NCBI RefSeq assembly: GCF_004355185.1
Contig: NZ_CP037922.1
Location: 2,294,001 to 2,358,000, forward strand
DNA length: 64,000 nt
Origin: Hymenobacter radiodurans
GTDB taxonomy: Bacteria > Bacteroidota > Bacteroidia > Cytophagales > Hymenobacteraceae
Direction of reading: 5' to 3'
Shown here: positions 9,068-17,780 of the stretch, piece after piece
Layout: each line of letters begins with the position of its first letter
Position numbering within the stretch: position 1 is the stretch's first letter
Made by a program: the position numbers and the translations under genes
The notes under the pieces: generated by a model
Seen by the model: only the letters and a program-made list of their open reading frames with translations
Database searches by the model: none
Told to the model about the DNA's origin: nothing

Positions 9068-9871
9068 ATGATCAACACGAACTTAAAATTCTGGCGCCGT
9101 GAGCTGGGCCTCACCCAGGCGCAAATGGCCGAGAAGCTAACTATAAAACGCTCTTTGGTGGGCGCCTACGAGGAAGGTCGCGCAGAGCCTAAGCTCACGA
9201 CCCTCGTGAACATGGCTCGCTTGTTTGGCATTACGCTGGACGCGCTCGTAACCACTGACTTTAGCAAAAAGAGCGTCGCGAAAGCGGCGATGCGTCACCT
9301 CGATCCTGCGCTGCAAGTGCCCGAGCCGCCCCGTCCCGCTGACCGCCTGCGCGTACTGGCCCTGACCGTTGATAAAGACCAGAATGAGAATATCGAGCTG
9401 GTGCCGTTGAAGGCCAGCGCCGGTTATCTCAACGGCTACGCCGACGCTGAATTCATTGAAGAGCTGCCCAAGTTTCGCTTGCCGATGCTGGGCTCAGGTG
9501 GTACGTACCGCGCCTTCGAAATTGAGGGCGACTCAATGCTGCCAATTGCTTCGGGTACCGTTATCGTGGGGCGCTATGTCGACGACTGGTTGACTATCAA
9601 GGACGGCACGCCCTGCGTGGTGGTAAGCGGCAAGGAAGGCATCGTGTTTAAGCGCATCTTCAATCGTCTTAAGCAGGGTGCAATGCTGTCACTGCACTCC
9701 GATAACCCGGTGTACTCGCCCTATGAGATTGATGTAGAGGATGTACTCGAAATCTGGGAAGCCAAAGCTTACATCAGCAGCACGTTCCCTATTGCCGACC
9801 TCTCACTCAACCGTTTGGCCAGCATCGTGCTGGACTTGCAGCAACAGATGACAACGTTGAAGAAAGCATAA
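9068..9871 (+). CDS. XRE-family regulator with S24 (LexA/CI-like) peptidase domain
   Basis: A 267-residue transcription factor. Residues about 5-60 form an HTH_XRE DNA-binding domain (LTQAQMAEKL). Residues about 110-225 form an S24 LexA-like fold with Ser 156 in EGDSM and Lys 195 in VFKR, the catalytic dyad positions. An Ala-Gly pair (KASAGY, about 116-121) sits where LexA/CI proteins self-cleave, so RecA-stimulated autoproteolysis is possible but unproven. A coiled-coil-like tail ends the protein. Prophage CI-type repressors look similar, but there are no phage genes here, so a chromosomal stress regulator is more likely. A strong terminator follows and a putative operator precedes it. Confidence 0.9.
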   Translation: MINTNLKFWRRELGLTQAQMAEKLTIKRSLVGAYEEGRAEPKLTTLVNMARLFGITLDALVTTDFSKKSVAKAAMRHLDPALQVPEPPRPADRLRVLALTVDKDQNENIELVPLKASAGYLNGYADAEFIEELPKFRLPMLGSGGTYRAFEIEGDSMLPIASGTVIVGRYVDDWLTIKDGTPCVVVSGKEGIVFKRIFNRLKQGAMLSLHSDNPVYSPYEIDVEDVLEIWEAKAYISSTFPIADLSLNRLASIVLDLQQQMTTLKKA

Positions 9872-9900
9872 GCGCTCCTTCACCCGTAATTGGTATATGA

Positions 9901-9935
9901 AAGGCACGAACCAATCTTGGTTCGTGCCTTTTTAT
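9901..9935 (+). terminator. Rho-independent terminator after the XRE-S24 gene
   Basis: A 13-bp perfect stem (AAGGCACGAACCA / TGGTTCGTGCCTT) with a 4-nt loop and a T-rich tail, 30 bp past the regulator stop. It may also serve the convergent deformylase gene. Confidence 0.85.
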
Positions 9936-9960
9936 TTCATCATAAGTGGTTATTACTCAG

Positions 9961-10485
9961 TTAGCCCATACGTGAAGTGCTTTCGGCAGAAGCAGGAGTG
10001 GGGCGCCAGCGGAATGACAGCGGATCGAGGGCGCGCATGGTGCAGAGGATACCGTCGAGGTGGTCGCACTCATGCTGGAGCAGCTCAGAGATACCATCGT
10101 GCACGGTCCAGGTTTGCGGCTGCCAGTGTTCGTCGCGATAGCGTACGGTTACCTGCTGGTGGCGTTGGACGCGCACCAGCAGATTAGGAAAGCTCATACA
10201 ATCGTCCCACAGCTCGAACATGGTAGGGCTTAGCTCTACCAGCTCCGGATTCAGCAGCACGCGAGGCTGCCCATCGAGGTGCAGGTACACCAGGCGCTTC
10301 ATCACGCCAATTTGCGGCGCGGCAATGCCACGCCCAAAATGGTAAGTAGCCCGAATATCTTCCATCACCGCGTGTAGGTCGGCCACCCAGCCGGCCACCA
10401 GTGGTAATTCTTCTTCCACTACGGGAGCGCACTGCTCATAAAGGCGCGGGTCACCCAGTAAGACGATGTCAGCTATGGTTTTCAT
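9961..10485 (-). CDS. def: Peptide deformylase
   Basis: A 174-residue metalloenzyme that removes the formyl group from nascent N-terminal Met. Motif I is GRGIAAPQIG (51-60), motif III is QHECDHLDG with His 138, Glu 139 and His 142, and the metal Cys is Cys 96. Motif II reads DDCMSFP rather than the usual EGCLS; Cys and Ser positions are kept, so metal binding should survive, but this is a divergent paralogue-type deformylase. It could be a second copy besides a canonical def elsewhere in the genome. Monocistronic, divergent from pirin. Confidence 0.9.
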   Translation of the reverse strand: MKTIADIVLLGDPRLYEQCAPVVEEELPLVAGWVADLHAVMEDIRATYHFGRGIAAPQIGVMKRLVYLHLDGQPRVLLNPELVELSPTMFELWDDCMSFPNLLVRVQRHQQVTVRYRDEHWQPQTWTVHDGISELLQHECDHLDGILCTMRALDPLSFRWRPTPASAESTSRMG

Positions 10486-10651
10486 ACCTCTAAGAAAGGA
10501 ATAATTGCCTTCTTGTGATGAATGCTCTATTACAGCAGATGGAGGCTTTTATGCCTAAAAAAGCCCCCAGTGCTTCTCGAAGCCCTGAAGTTAACTTACC
10601 AACGCTGGCTCGCGTATGCGCAAGCATCGCCATCAACCCAACGTTGCCCCT

Positions 10652-11371
10652 ATGCTTAAGTATATCCCCGCCACCGAGCGCCACCACGCCGCACCCGTAC
10701 AATGGCTCAGCAGTTACTTCCTGCTTTCCTTCGCTGATTATCACGACAAGGATAACATGCATTTTGGTCCTCTGCGCGTGTTCAACGACGATACTATCGC
10801 ACCTAATTCCGGCTTTCCGCAGCACCCGCACTCCGATATGGAAATTGTGACTCTGGTGCTTAGCGGCGAGGTAACGCACGAGGATACCATGGGTAATCGG
10901 GCCGTGATTAAGAAGGGTGAAGTACAGCGGATGACGGCCGGTACGGGCCTGGCGCACGGGGAGCGCAACGAAACGGACGAGGAGCTACGCATTTATCAGC
11001 TCTGGTTTATCCCAAATCAGAAAGGGCTGAGCCCGAGCTACGAGCAAAAAGACCTCGACTTTCTGGATAGCAAGAATGAGCTAGTGCCGCTGGTATCGGG
11101 GCAGAAAGTACTGGAAGATGTGGTGTACATGAACTCCAACTCGACGGTATATTGGGCGAACCTGAACGCCGAAAAAACGATTACTTTCAAGACCTTTCCC
11201 ATCCGTAATACTTTTATCTACGTGCGCCAGGGTACTATTTACGTCAACGGCTCCGAAATCGGCCCCAGCGACCAAGCCCGCCTAACCGATGAGCACGTAA
11301 TAGAAATTCGGGCTGAGAAGGACGCCCAGTTTATTTTGATCGACTTGCCCGCCAAAGAGGCGAATTATTAG
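10652..11371 (+). CDS. Pirin family protein
   Basis: A 239-residue double-cupin protein of the pirin family (iron-binding; some bacterial members are quercetin dioxygenases). The N-terminal cupin holds the metal set: HPHSDME (His 58, His 60) and LAHGE (His 102, Glu 104), spaced as in characterized pirins. The ATG at 10652 (MLKYIP) is chosen because the extra upstream codons (MRKHRHQPNVAP) are unlike the family. No neighbour suggests a specific role. A perfect 20-bp hairpin terminator follows directly. Confidence 0.92.
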   Translation: MLKYIPATERHHAAPVQWLSSYFLLSFADYHDKDNMHFGPLRVFNDDTIAPNSGFPQHPHSDMEIVTLVLSGEVTHEDTMGNRAVIKKGEVQRMTAGTGLAHGERNETDEELRIYQLWFIPNQKGLSPSYEQKDLDFLDSKNELVPLVSGQKVLEDVVYMNSNSTVYWANLNAEKTITFKTFPIRNTFIYVRQGTIYVNGSEIGPSDQARLTDEHVIEIRAEKDAQFILIDLPAKEANY

Positions 11372-11380
11372 ATGAAGTAA

Positions 11381-11425
11381 GCATCAAAAAAAGCCTGAGC
11401 GTTTAGCTCAGGCTTTTTTTGATGC
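11381..11425 (+). terminator. Bidirectional terminator after pirin
   Basis: Perfect 20-bp stem (GCATCAAAAAAAGCCTGAGC and its complement) with a 5-nt loop. The A-tract and T-tract flank the GC core, so it can work in both directions between the pirin gene and the convergent peptidase. Confidence 0.9.
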
Positions 11426-11521
11426 TTTTAGCGAGGCAAGCGGGAGGTAAAATCTCTGGGAATACCAAAAAAAGCCCCCCAATAGAATTGCAAAAGCATT
11501 TTAGGGCTGATTTAGGTAGCG

Positions 11522-13384
11522 TTACATCGTGTATTTACGCCCCTTGTTCTGCTCTTTCAAATACGCCATCAAAGGCTGGAAATAATCGACCATAGCACGG
11601 GCGGATAAGTCTTCGCCGGTTTTGTCTTTCAGCACCGTACGCCAGTCTTTGCTGGCACCAGGCGCCATAATATCGCGCAGAAAAGTGCCCACTTCCTTGC
11701 TACCGTAGTAGTTGGTAGCGTGCGGGTCCTGCTTCAGAATTTTCTTGGCAATGTGATCATGAAGCTGAAACAGAATGACGTAGGAGAGGGCATAATCGTA
11801 GTACTGCGCGGGATCGTCGTTGATGTGGGTTTTGGTGGCTGGGTCGAGGAAGTTTTCGCCGCGAGCAGTAGGCGGCGTAATGCCCTGATACTTCTTCACC
11901 AGCTCCCACCACTTCGCGTTAAGCTGGTCGGGGGGCAAATTCTCGGCATAGAAGCTGTTTTCCCATTCGCTCATCACCCCCGAAGCAAACGGCAGAAACG
12001 TCACGTAATTCAACGCTTCTTTTAGCAAGGTCTGCGTCTGATCGGTTTTGGCCGAAGCAGGTACCAAGTCCAGGCCAACCAGGAAAGGCTTTTGCGTTGC
12101 CGCCAGGCCCATCAGGCTGCCCATTGCCTCGTGGTAGGCGCGGTTGGCCCCACTACGCAGCAGCACCGGTACTTCGGGGTTCGTGTAGCTCATGGAGTAG
12201 TAGATGTGGCCCAACTCGTGGTGGGTCGTTTCATACCACTCCGTGTTTGGCTCCACACTCATCAAACTGCGTACATCGTTCTCCAGGTCCATGTGCCAGG
12301 CCGAAGCGTGGTTATTCTTTTTGTAGTTGGCCCCGGCGGGCAAGGGGTACAGGCTGCTCTTTTCGTAGAAGCTGGGGGGCAAAGCGGCGAACCCCAAGCT
12401 CTGGTAGAAGCGCTCAGCTTGCTTGACTTGCCACTCAGCGCCCTTTTTTGCCAATACAGCATCCAGATTCAAGCCTTTCACATCGACCATCGAACTCCAG
12501 TCCTGACCCCAGCGGTTGGGTACCCAGTGAGCAGGCAGATAATCGGGCACCTGCTTCTGGCCGTATTTTTTGGCCAGTTCGTAGCGGGCGTAGGTGTGCA
12601 GCTCGCGGTAAAGGGGTCGTAGCTCCTCATTGATCTGACGCACCAATTGCATCATTTCCTCGCGCGTAAGGTCGTAGTCCGAAGCCTGATAAGTGAAATA
12701 ATCGGGGTAGCCGAGGGCCTTTACCGTTTCGTTGCGCAGGCCGCGCAGGTTCAGCAAGCCTTCTTTTAGTGTAGGCCCGATGGCTTTGCTGGCTTCCCAA
12801 GCAGCTTGGCGCTTGACCGGGTTTTTCTCCTTGCGCAGTACCTCATCAATGTCATTGGTGGTCACCGACTTACCCTGATACTTGTAATCGAAGCCATATA
12901 GCTTTTCCACCTGCGCCGTCTCAGCTTTGATGCGGCGCGTGACTACGTCCGCAATGGTTTGGGGCGAGTTGGCGGCGTTATACAGGGCCGCTTTCAACTG
13001 CTTGACCTGCAACTCACTCAGGTCCGCTTGGTGCTCGAGCAGTTCCCGCAAACGGGTGATATTCTCGGTACTGCCGGTGAAGGCGGCCATTGCTTGATTG
13101 GCGCGGGCTGTAGCGGCTGCGTTCGTCGTGTCGCCGGGTACAATGTGGGTATTGGAGCGCCACTCCGCTTCGGATGACTGCGTGTAAAGACGCTGGTATT
13201 GAGTGGAATACTGCTGTAAAAAAGCATCAGCCTGAGCACGCCAGTCGGGCGCAGTTGGCTGCGCTACTGCGGGTGTTTCAGTGGCAGTGCTGGCTGTGGG
13301 GGGCGTTTTGGCCGTAGGTGCACACGACCATAGGGCACCGCCGAGGGCAACGCCGGCCATTCCGGTGAAGAGCGTTTTTTTCAT
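11522..13384 (-). CDS. M2-family (angiotensin-converting-enzyme-like) metallopeptidase lipoprotein
   Basis: A 620-residue dipeptidyl-carboxypeptidase-type zinc peptidase. The start ending at 13384 (MKKTLFTG) gives a lipoprotein signal with lipobox LWSC (Cys 21), then a Thr/Pro/Ala-rich spacer and an all-helical catalytic domain. Zinc ligands are in HELGH (His 389, His 393), with catalytic Glu 390 and the third ligand Glu 419 in HEAMG, as in ACE/M2. It is probably anchored in the outer membrane or periplasm and trims peptides from their C-termini. Monocistronic. Two in-frame GGGGGGC tracts (11930, 12374) and one in the N-terminal spacer (13298) lie in the gene. Confidence 0.93.
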   Translation of the reverse strand: MKKTLFTGMAGVALGGALWSCAPTAKTPPTASTATETPAVAQPTAPDWRAQADAFLQQYSTQYQRLYTQSSEAEWRSNTHIVPGDTTNAAATARANQAMAAFTGSTENITRLRELLEHQADLSELQVKQLKAALYNAANSPQTIADVVTRRIKAETAQVEKLYGFDYKYQGKSVTTNDIDEVLRKEKNPVKRQAAWEASKAIGPTLKEGLLNLRGLRNETVKALGYPDYFTYQASDYDLTREEMMQLVRQINEELRPLYRELHTYARYELAKKYGQKQVPDYLPAHWVPNRWGQDWSSMVDVKGLNLDAVLAKKGAEWQVKQAERFYQSLGFAALPPSFYEKSSLYPLPAGANYKKNNHASAWHMDLENDVRSLMSVEPNTEWYETTHHELGHIYYSMSYTNPEVPVLLRSGANRAYHEAMGSLMGLAATQKPFLVGLDLVPASAKTDQTQTLLKEALNYVTFLPFASGVMSEWENSFYAENLPPDQLNAKWWELVKKYQGITPPTARGENFLDPATKTHINDDPAQYYDYALSYVILFQLHDHIAKKILKQDPHATNYYGSKEVGTFLRDIMAPGASKDWRTVLKDKTGEDLSARAMVDYFQPLMAYLKEQNKGRKYTM

Positions 13385-13496
13385 AAATGCTGGAATAGGG
13401 ACAGAGGTGGGTGGAGTAATGCCCCTAAAGTAATGACTAGCCGACAAGTACCTGCAGCAGCTTAACGTGAAATCCAACCTATTGCCAGATAAAGGC

Positions 13497-14443
13497 TTAT
13501 GCGGCTGTTGCCTGTTCCTGCAGCAGATGACAATCCTTGTACTTCTTGCCACTACCGCACGGGCACGGAGAGTTACGACCAAACTTGCGCCGACTGCGCA
13601 GCGTTTTCAGCCATTCGCGCGGGTCGATGGCGGACCGCAGAAAACGCTTCTTGGGGTTTTGGCGCAACGCTCGGCTAAGCAGCTGATACAACTCCGGGTG
13701 ATTTTCCTGAAGCTTCTCGGGCTTCTCGAAAAAGTATTCCGTCACAACCGCAAAAAACTCTGCTTCGTTGGTGCCCGCGTACGAGTTGATGTCGGACTTC
13801 CCATCCCGGATTGCCTCAATTTCACGCTGCATAACTTCGGCCCAGGGCTGGAGCAGTTCGGGGGCAAAGCCATCGAAGGCACGCCATCAATCACGCCATC
13901 GGCCTGGTCAAGGAGGTGAGCAAACTCGTGGATACCAACGTTTTGTTTGTCCAATGAATCTTTAAAGCCTTGCTCTAAGGAAGACTTGGAAAGGTGCATG
14001 TAATGAGACGTTTGGAAATTGCGTACGCTACCCAGTAACTGACCTTGCAATGGTGTCATTTCCTTGTTTGGGTCGCGGGCTTCGCGCCAGGCATCCGGCA
14101 CAATTAGCACCTCACTTAGATTGCCGTATTCCCAATCGGGAAACCCAAAAACTGGAATAATAGCCGAAGCGGCCACCAGCACCCGAGTGGTGTCATCTAC
14201 CTCGGTTTGAACGCCGGTGATGAGCGTTTGGGCCAGAAAAACCTGCACCGATCTCTCAAACCGTAGCTTCTCATTTTTGGTGAGCGACAGATAAAAGGCC
14301 ACGCGCTCCATCAGTATGCGTCGCCACTCCACGGGGAATTCTTCGGCCAATGCCTCCGTCCGTACGCGTGAGTTGCGGGTGATGTAGCGGTAAAATAGAA
14401 AGAGAAGGCCGCCGATAATGGCCAAAAAAATAGCGTAGCTCAT
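13497..14443 (-). pseudogene. MtfA-like M90 metallopeptidase with C-terminal SEC-C motif, frameshifted
   Basis: The first part has one N-terminal membrane helix (about 3-20) and an MtfA/DUF980-like peptidase domain with HEFAH (His 172, Glu 173, His 176); E. coli MtfA regulates the Mlc glucose repressor. The last part ends in a zinc SEC-C motif ([16 protein letters not shown]). The two lie in different frames. The break is at the G5 run 13860-13864 (TTTGCCCCC on the coding strand); one extra base gives a continuous 315-residue protein reading [16 protein letters not shown] across the join. Membrane anchor plus SEC-C is an unusual addition to MtfA, and I do not know its role. Confidence 0.85.
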
Positions 14444-14578
14444 GAGGGTTCAGGTAAATAAACAGGCCTCGTGTACGCACGTGTGGCGTTTGTAGCTGAA
14501 CTGGGGGGCTTTTTTATTCTAGGCTATATAAAAAGACCAACTCGACAGCATTCTCACTGCTCACTCCATCCCCACTTG

Positions 14579-15214
14579 TTAGTCGCAGAGGGTAGGCAGA
14601 TTGGGGTTTTGGGCAAAGTCCAGCATCTGTTCCAGCTGAGACAGGGTGACCCGGTTGGTCGACAAGGGAAGGTGGCGCAATTCCGTGCGATGTACCCACC
14701 GCCCACCCGACGTTTCGGGTGTTTCGGCTAGGAGGTTGCCGCCCACTATCTCACACAGCACGAACACTTTGTATACGTACCAGGGCTGCGGTGGGTGCGG
14801 ATGCTGCTTCTTATCGAATAGAGCCAGTAAGCGTACCGCCTGGGTATTGAGGCCCGTTTCCTCCCAAGCTTCCTTTACGGCTACCTCAAATGGTGTGTAG
14901 CCCACATCGGCCCAGCCGCCGGGCAGCGACCACCGGTTTTCGTCAATCTTTTCCTGTACGAGCAGGATTTCGTCGGTGCCGCGAAACAGCACCGCCCGCA
15001 CGTCAACTTTGGGAGTAGGGTAGCCTGCTTCGTTGGCAAACAGCGCATGAAGCTTCGCTACTGGTTCGTCGGCCAAGCTGGCCATCAGTTGGAGGCTCAA
15101 CGCGTGTACTTCCTGGTAACGCTCGGTGTCGAAGGCATTGGGCGCATAAGCTAAGCCTGCCTGGGCAAGCGCCTGCAAGCGTTGCGCAACGGTCAGCCAG
15201 TCGGTAGGAGTCAT
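14579..15214 (-). CDS. NUDIX hydrolase with N-terminal helical domain
   Basis: A 211-residue nucleoside-diphosphate-linked-X hydrolase. Residues about 1-60 are the helical NUDIX N-terminal domain of this subgroup; the NUDIX box is GGWADVGYTPFEVAVKEAWE followed by ETG (about 107-129), matching GX5EX7REUXEEXGU with Lys in the Arg position. The subgroup often acts on ADP-ribose or similar pyrophosphates, but the substrate cannot be told here. I start at the ATG ending at 15214 (MTPTDW); the longer frame upstream is unlike the family. The phosphatase gene lies just upstream on the same strand. Confidence 0.9.
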   Translation of the reverse strand: MTPTDWLTVAQRLQALAQAGLAYAPNAFDTERYQEVHALSLQLMASLADEPVAKLHALFANEAGYPTPKVDVRAVLFRGTDEILLVQEKIDENRWSLPGGWADVGYTPFEVAVKEAWEETGLNTQAVRLLALFDKKQHPHPPQPWYVYKVFVLCEIVGGNLLAETPETSGGRWVHRTELRHLPLSTNRVTLSQLEQMLDFAQNPNLPTLCD

Positions 15215-15269
15215 TTGATGGGTTTTTCTAGTTCTAACGTAACCAAGGTTTGCCTTCAAAGAATGCCCA

Positions 15270-15611
15270 TTAAAGATCCGCCAAGAAAGGCTGGAGCCGC
15301 TCCCGCAGCAACTGCTGAAGCGCTGGATCCTGAAATTGATAATCATCAGGAATGCGCAGGCAGATGACGGGCTTGCCGGCCAGTTGGGGGGCAAATTTGG
15401 CGCGCAGCCGGTCAGTATGACGACGCTCCATCACAAAAATGATGTCGGCCCAACCCAAATGCCCGGCCGTGACACGCACCCGCGCGCCCGGTTCCGTACC
15501 TGCGGAGCGCGCCTCGTAATGAGGATGATCGTCGAAGAAACGCTCGGCCGTGAGGCTACGCCAGCGGTTTTGGCTACAGATGAAAAGGAGCTTTGGAGTA
15601 GAAGCGAGCAA
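15270..15611 (-). CDS. Low-molecular-weight protein tyrosine phosphatase-like protein
   Basis: A 113-residue short member of the low-molecular-weight phosphatase superfamily. The N-terminal strand leads into CSQNRWRS, which fits the CX5R P-loop (Cys 12, Arg 18). An Asp pair in IPDDYQF is in the position of the general-acid DP(D/Y) loop. It is shorter than classic LMW-PTPs (about 150 aa), like other stand-alone CSxNRWRS proteins. It may form a two-gene unit with the NUDIX gene 55 bp downstream. The physiological substrate is unknown. Confidence 0.8.
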   Translation of the reverse strand: MLASTPKLLFICSQNRWRSLTAERFFDDHPHYEARSAGTEPGARVRVTAGHLGWADIIFVMERRHTDRLRAKFAPQLAGKPVICLRIPDDYQFQDPALQQLLRERLQPFLADL

Positions 15612-15664
15612 GATTATAGATAAATAGCCGCCAGTTTATTCTTTACTATTGGTTTAGTAGCATG

Positions 15665-16192
15665 TTATTTCTGCTTTCTAAATGCTTCTATTATGACATA
15701 CGCACATCTTGCTGGAATACAGGCGTAGCTCGTATCCTGCTCGCGCACATGTGCAAATACAGCTAATTTAGAATTAGCTCTGGTGCAAACGAAAACTTGA
15801 GCAAGGTCTTCAGGACATGCTACCATAGAGAGGGCACTCCCTTTCTGATTGTTGTTCACTCTTTCGTAGGAATCGCAATCAGCATAGGCTGCAACCTGTC
15901 CTTGATAGACAAAGAGAATCCGATTCCGAGTTTTGTCTAATGGTGGGCTATCCCAGTCAAAGCCAAGATATCGATTGACATCCCGTTGGCTTAAATCATA
16001 GCTTCCTCGGAAGAAGTAAAGTGTGTCCCAAGGAAAATCGGTCAACTTGGCTAAATCAACAACTCGGTAGTCAGCTTCTTTAAGTGAAGGTCCTGTCCGT
16101 ATGGCTGTTTGTAAGCGGTCTAACAAAGCATCATCACTGCGGGAGCAACCACCCGCACCTATTAGAACGAAGAAAAGAAACAGCCATCTCAA
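15665..16192 (-). CDS. Hypothetical lipoprotein
   Basis: A 175-residue protein with a lipoprotein signal (MRWLFLFFVLIGAGGC, lipobox GAGGC) and a soluble domain rich in aromatic residues, with several Cys near the C-terminus (about 126, 134, 158 and 163). I do not recognise the family. Base composition is more AT-rich than the neighbouring helicase and NUDIX genes, which may mean recent acquisition. It ends 18 bp past the helicase stop on the same strand, so it is upstream of and may be cotranscribed into the helicase only by readthrough. Confidence 0.7.
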   Translation of the reverse strand: MRWLFLFFVLIGAGGCSRSDDALLDRLQTAIRTGPSLKEADYRVVDLAKLTDFPWDTLYFFRGSYDLSQRDVNRYLGFDWDSPPLDKTRNRILFVYQGQVAAYADCDSYERVNNNQKGSALSMVACPEDLAQVFVCTRANSKLAVFAHVREQDTSYACIPARCAYVIIEAFRKQK

Positions 16193-16209
16193 GGAGTATC
16201 TAGCTTAAA

Positions 16210-17592
16210 CTACAGCACCACGGAGACCCGAATTTTGCGTCCTTTTACTTTGGCGCCGGTTACGCGCTGCGCTACATCTTGGGCAAACTGGCGAGGTACA
16301 GCCACGTAACTGTAGTGATCGAATACTTCGATGTGGCCGACTGCGTCGCGCTCCAAGCCGCCGTGCGCCACAAAGGTGCCTACCAAATCGTGGGCGCTCA
16401 CCTTGTCTTTGCGGCCCGCTGATACGTGAAGCGTAACATTTTCGGGGCGCGGCGCTTTCGGCGCAGCGGGGGGCAAAGCTGGCGCGTGCATCGTTTTCCA
16501 CTTGATGCTTTCAGCCACGGGCCACTTTTGCACGTGATTTTGCTCGTGGGGAGTAGCCAAAATATGAGCCGTACCCACGGCGCCCGCGCGAGCCGTACGA
16601 CCGGCGCGGTGCTGGAAAGAATCGGCCTTGTCGGGGGCGTCGTACTGAATAACGGTGTCGAGGGCGGTCACGTCGAGGCCGCGAGCGGCTACATCAGTGG
16701 CTACCAAGGCCTGCGCCGAGCCATTGCGTAGCTTCATAAGCGCTTTGTCGCGCTCGGGCTGGGGCATTTTACCGTGTAATACTTCAGCGGCCACGCCCCG
16801 GCCCACCAAGAAGCGGGACAGCTCGACGCACCGGTCGCGGGTGTTGCAGAAAATGAGGGCGCGGCCAGTTTCGGGCTGATGCAGTAAGTGCAGCAATGCG
16901 GCCGGCTTTTTCTCAATAGGACCAACTTGGCCCAGCAACGTCAGGTTTTCGGGCAGCTCATCGGTATCCTCGCCGGCATTTACCACGCGCGGCCGGGTCA
17001 GGTTAGCCCGAATCAGATTCAGTACTTTATCCGACATCGTGGCCGAAAACAGCATCGTCTGCCGACGGCGAGGCAGACGTTTGATTATTTCGACCAACTC
17101 ATCTTGAAAACCTAGTTCGAGGAGCTTATCGGCTTCGTCCAGAATCAAGGTTTTAAGTTGATTAGGAATAATAGTGCGGCGCTCTAAGTGGTCGAGCAAG
17201 CGGCCGGGCGTGGCTACTACCACATGGGGCGTTTGCTTCAACGACTGCGTTTCTTCGCGCATAGCATGACCGCCATAAAAGGCCGTAACGCGCAGATTTG
17301 GAATGTATTTGCCTAGCTTCTTGAGCGCGTCGCGCACCTGCAAGGCCAGCTCGCGGGCGGGCACCAGCACCAGAATCTGCATGGTATCCTGGGTGACATC
17401 GATGTGCTGGAGCACGGAAAGGCCATAGGCGGCCGTTTTGCCCGAGCCGGTGGGCGCTTGGCCCGCTACATCCTGGCCGGCCAGGGCCATTGGAATTACC
17501 TCCGTCTGCACGGGCGTAGGAGCGGTAAAATTCAGCTCTTCGAGGGCTTGGAGCAGCGAGGGCGCGAGGCCGAGGTCGGAAAAAGAAGTCAT
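16210..17592 (-). CDS. DEAD-box RNA helicase (DbpA-like)
   Basis: A 460-residue ATP-dependent RNA helicase for ribosome assembly or RNA turnover. All core motifs are present in order: Q motif (FTAPTPVQ), APTGSGKT, PARELA, TPGRLL, DEAD, SAT, the C-domain motif ALIFCNTRDRC, ATDVAARGLDV and HRAGRTAR. The last about 75 residues form a DbpA-type RNA-binding domain (HVSAGRKDKVSAHDLVG and a C-terminal KGRKIRVSVVL), which in E. coli DbpA targets 23S rRNA. I start at the ATG ending at 17592 (MTSFSD); a GTG three codons upstream is also possible. A TACCTTTG promoter box lies 22 bp upstream. Confidence 0.93.
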   Translation of the reverse strand: MTSFSDLGLAPSLLQALEELNFTAPTPVQTEVIPMALAGQDVAGQAPTGSGKTAAYGLSVLQHIDVTQDTMQILVLVPARELALQVRDALKKLGKYIPNLRVTAFYGGHAMREETQSLKQTPHVVVATPGRLLDHLERRTIIPNQLKTLILDEADKLLELGFQDELVEIIKRLPRRRQTMLFSATMSDKVLNLIRANLTRPRVVNAGEDTDELPENLTLLGQVGPIEKKPAALLHLLHQPETGRALIFCNTRDRCVELSRFLVGRGVAAEVLHGKMPQPERDKALMKLRNGSAQALVATDVAARGLDVTALDTVIQYDAPDKADSFQHRAGRTARAGAVGTAHILATPHEQNHVQKWPVAESIKWKTMHAPALPPAAPKAPRPENVTLHVSAGRKDKVSAHDLVGTFVAHGGLERDAVGHIEVFDHYSYVAVPRQFAQDVAQRVTGAKVKGRKIRVSVVL

Positions 17593-17613
17593 AGAAAGCA
17601 CAAAAGGATACTA

Positions 17614-17621
17614 CAAAGGTA
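17614..17621 (-). promoter_or_regulatory. Putative Bacteroidota promoter -7 box (TACCTTTG) for the DEAD-box helicase
   Basis: TACCTTTG matches the TAnnTTTG box used by Bacteroidota sigma factors; a TTG lies 22 bp upstream, within the usual 17-23 bp spacing. It ends 21 bp before the helicase ATG. Confidence 0.5.
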
Positions 17622-17678
17622 GGCAGCCCAACGGCAGCAGCCGCAACCCTTTATGCGCTACCCCGTACCTGCGCTCCG

Positions 17679-17686
17679 TACCTTTG
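17679..17686 (+). promoter_or_regulatory. Putative promoter -7 box (TACCTTTG) for the MFS gene
   Basis: An exact TAnnTTTG match facing the MFS gene 95 bp downstream and divergent from the helicase promoter. No good -33 TTG is visible, so this is weaker. Confidence 0.35.
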
Positions 17687-17780
17687 CACTGGTAGAAACA
17701 AAAGCTGCCAACAAAAGAGCCCCCAGCCGCTTTAAAGGTCTGTTGAACAGACGCAGTGAGCCTGGATTTACCCGCGTAGC

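Noticed and set aside
9068..9871. Prophage repressor reading of the XRE-S24 gene
   Set aside because: No phage structural, integrase or lysis genes anywhere in the window.
10515..10850. Frame before pirin reading MNALLQQMEAFMPKKAPS
   Set aside because: It overlaps the pirin gene in another frame for most of its length and has no family resemblance.
12092..12622. Reading frame of 176 codons on the + strand inside the M2 peptidase gene
   Set aside because: Antisense shadow of a conserved catalytic domain.
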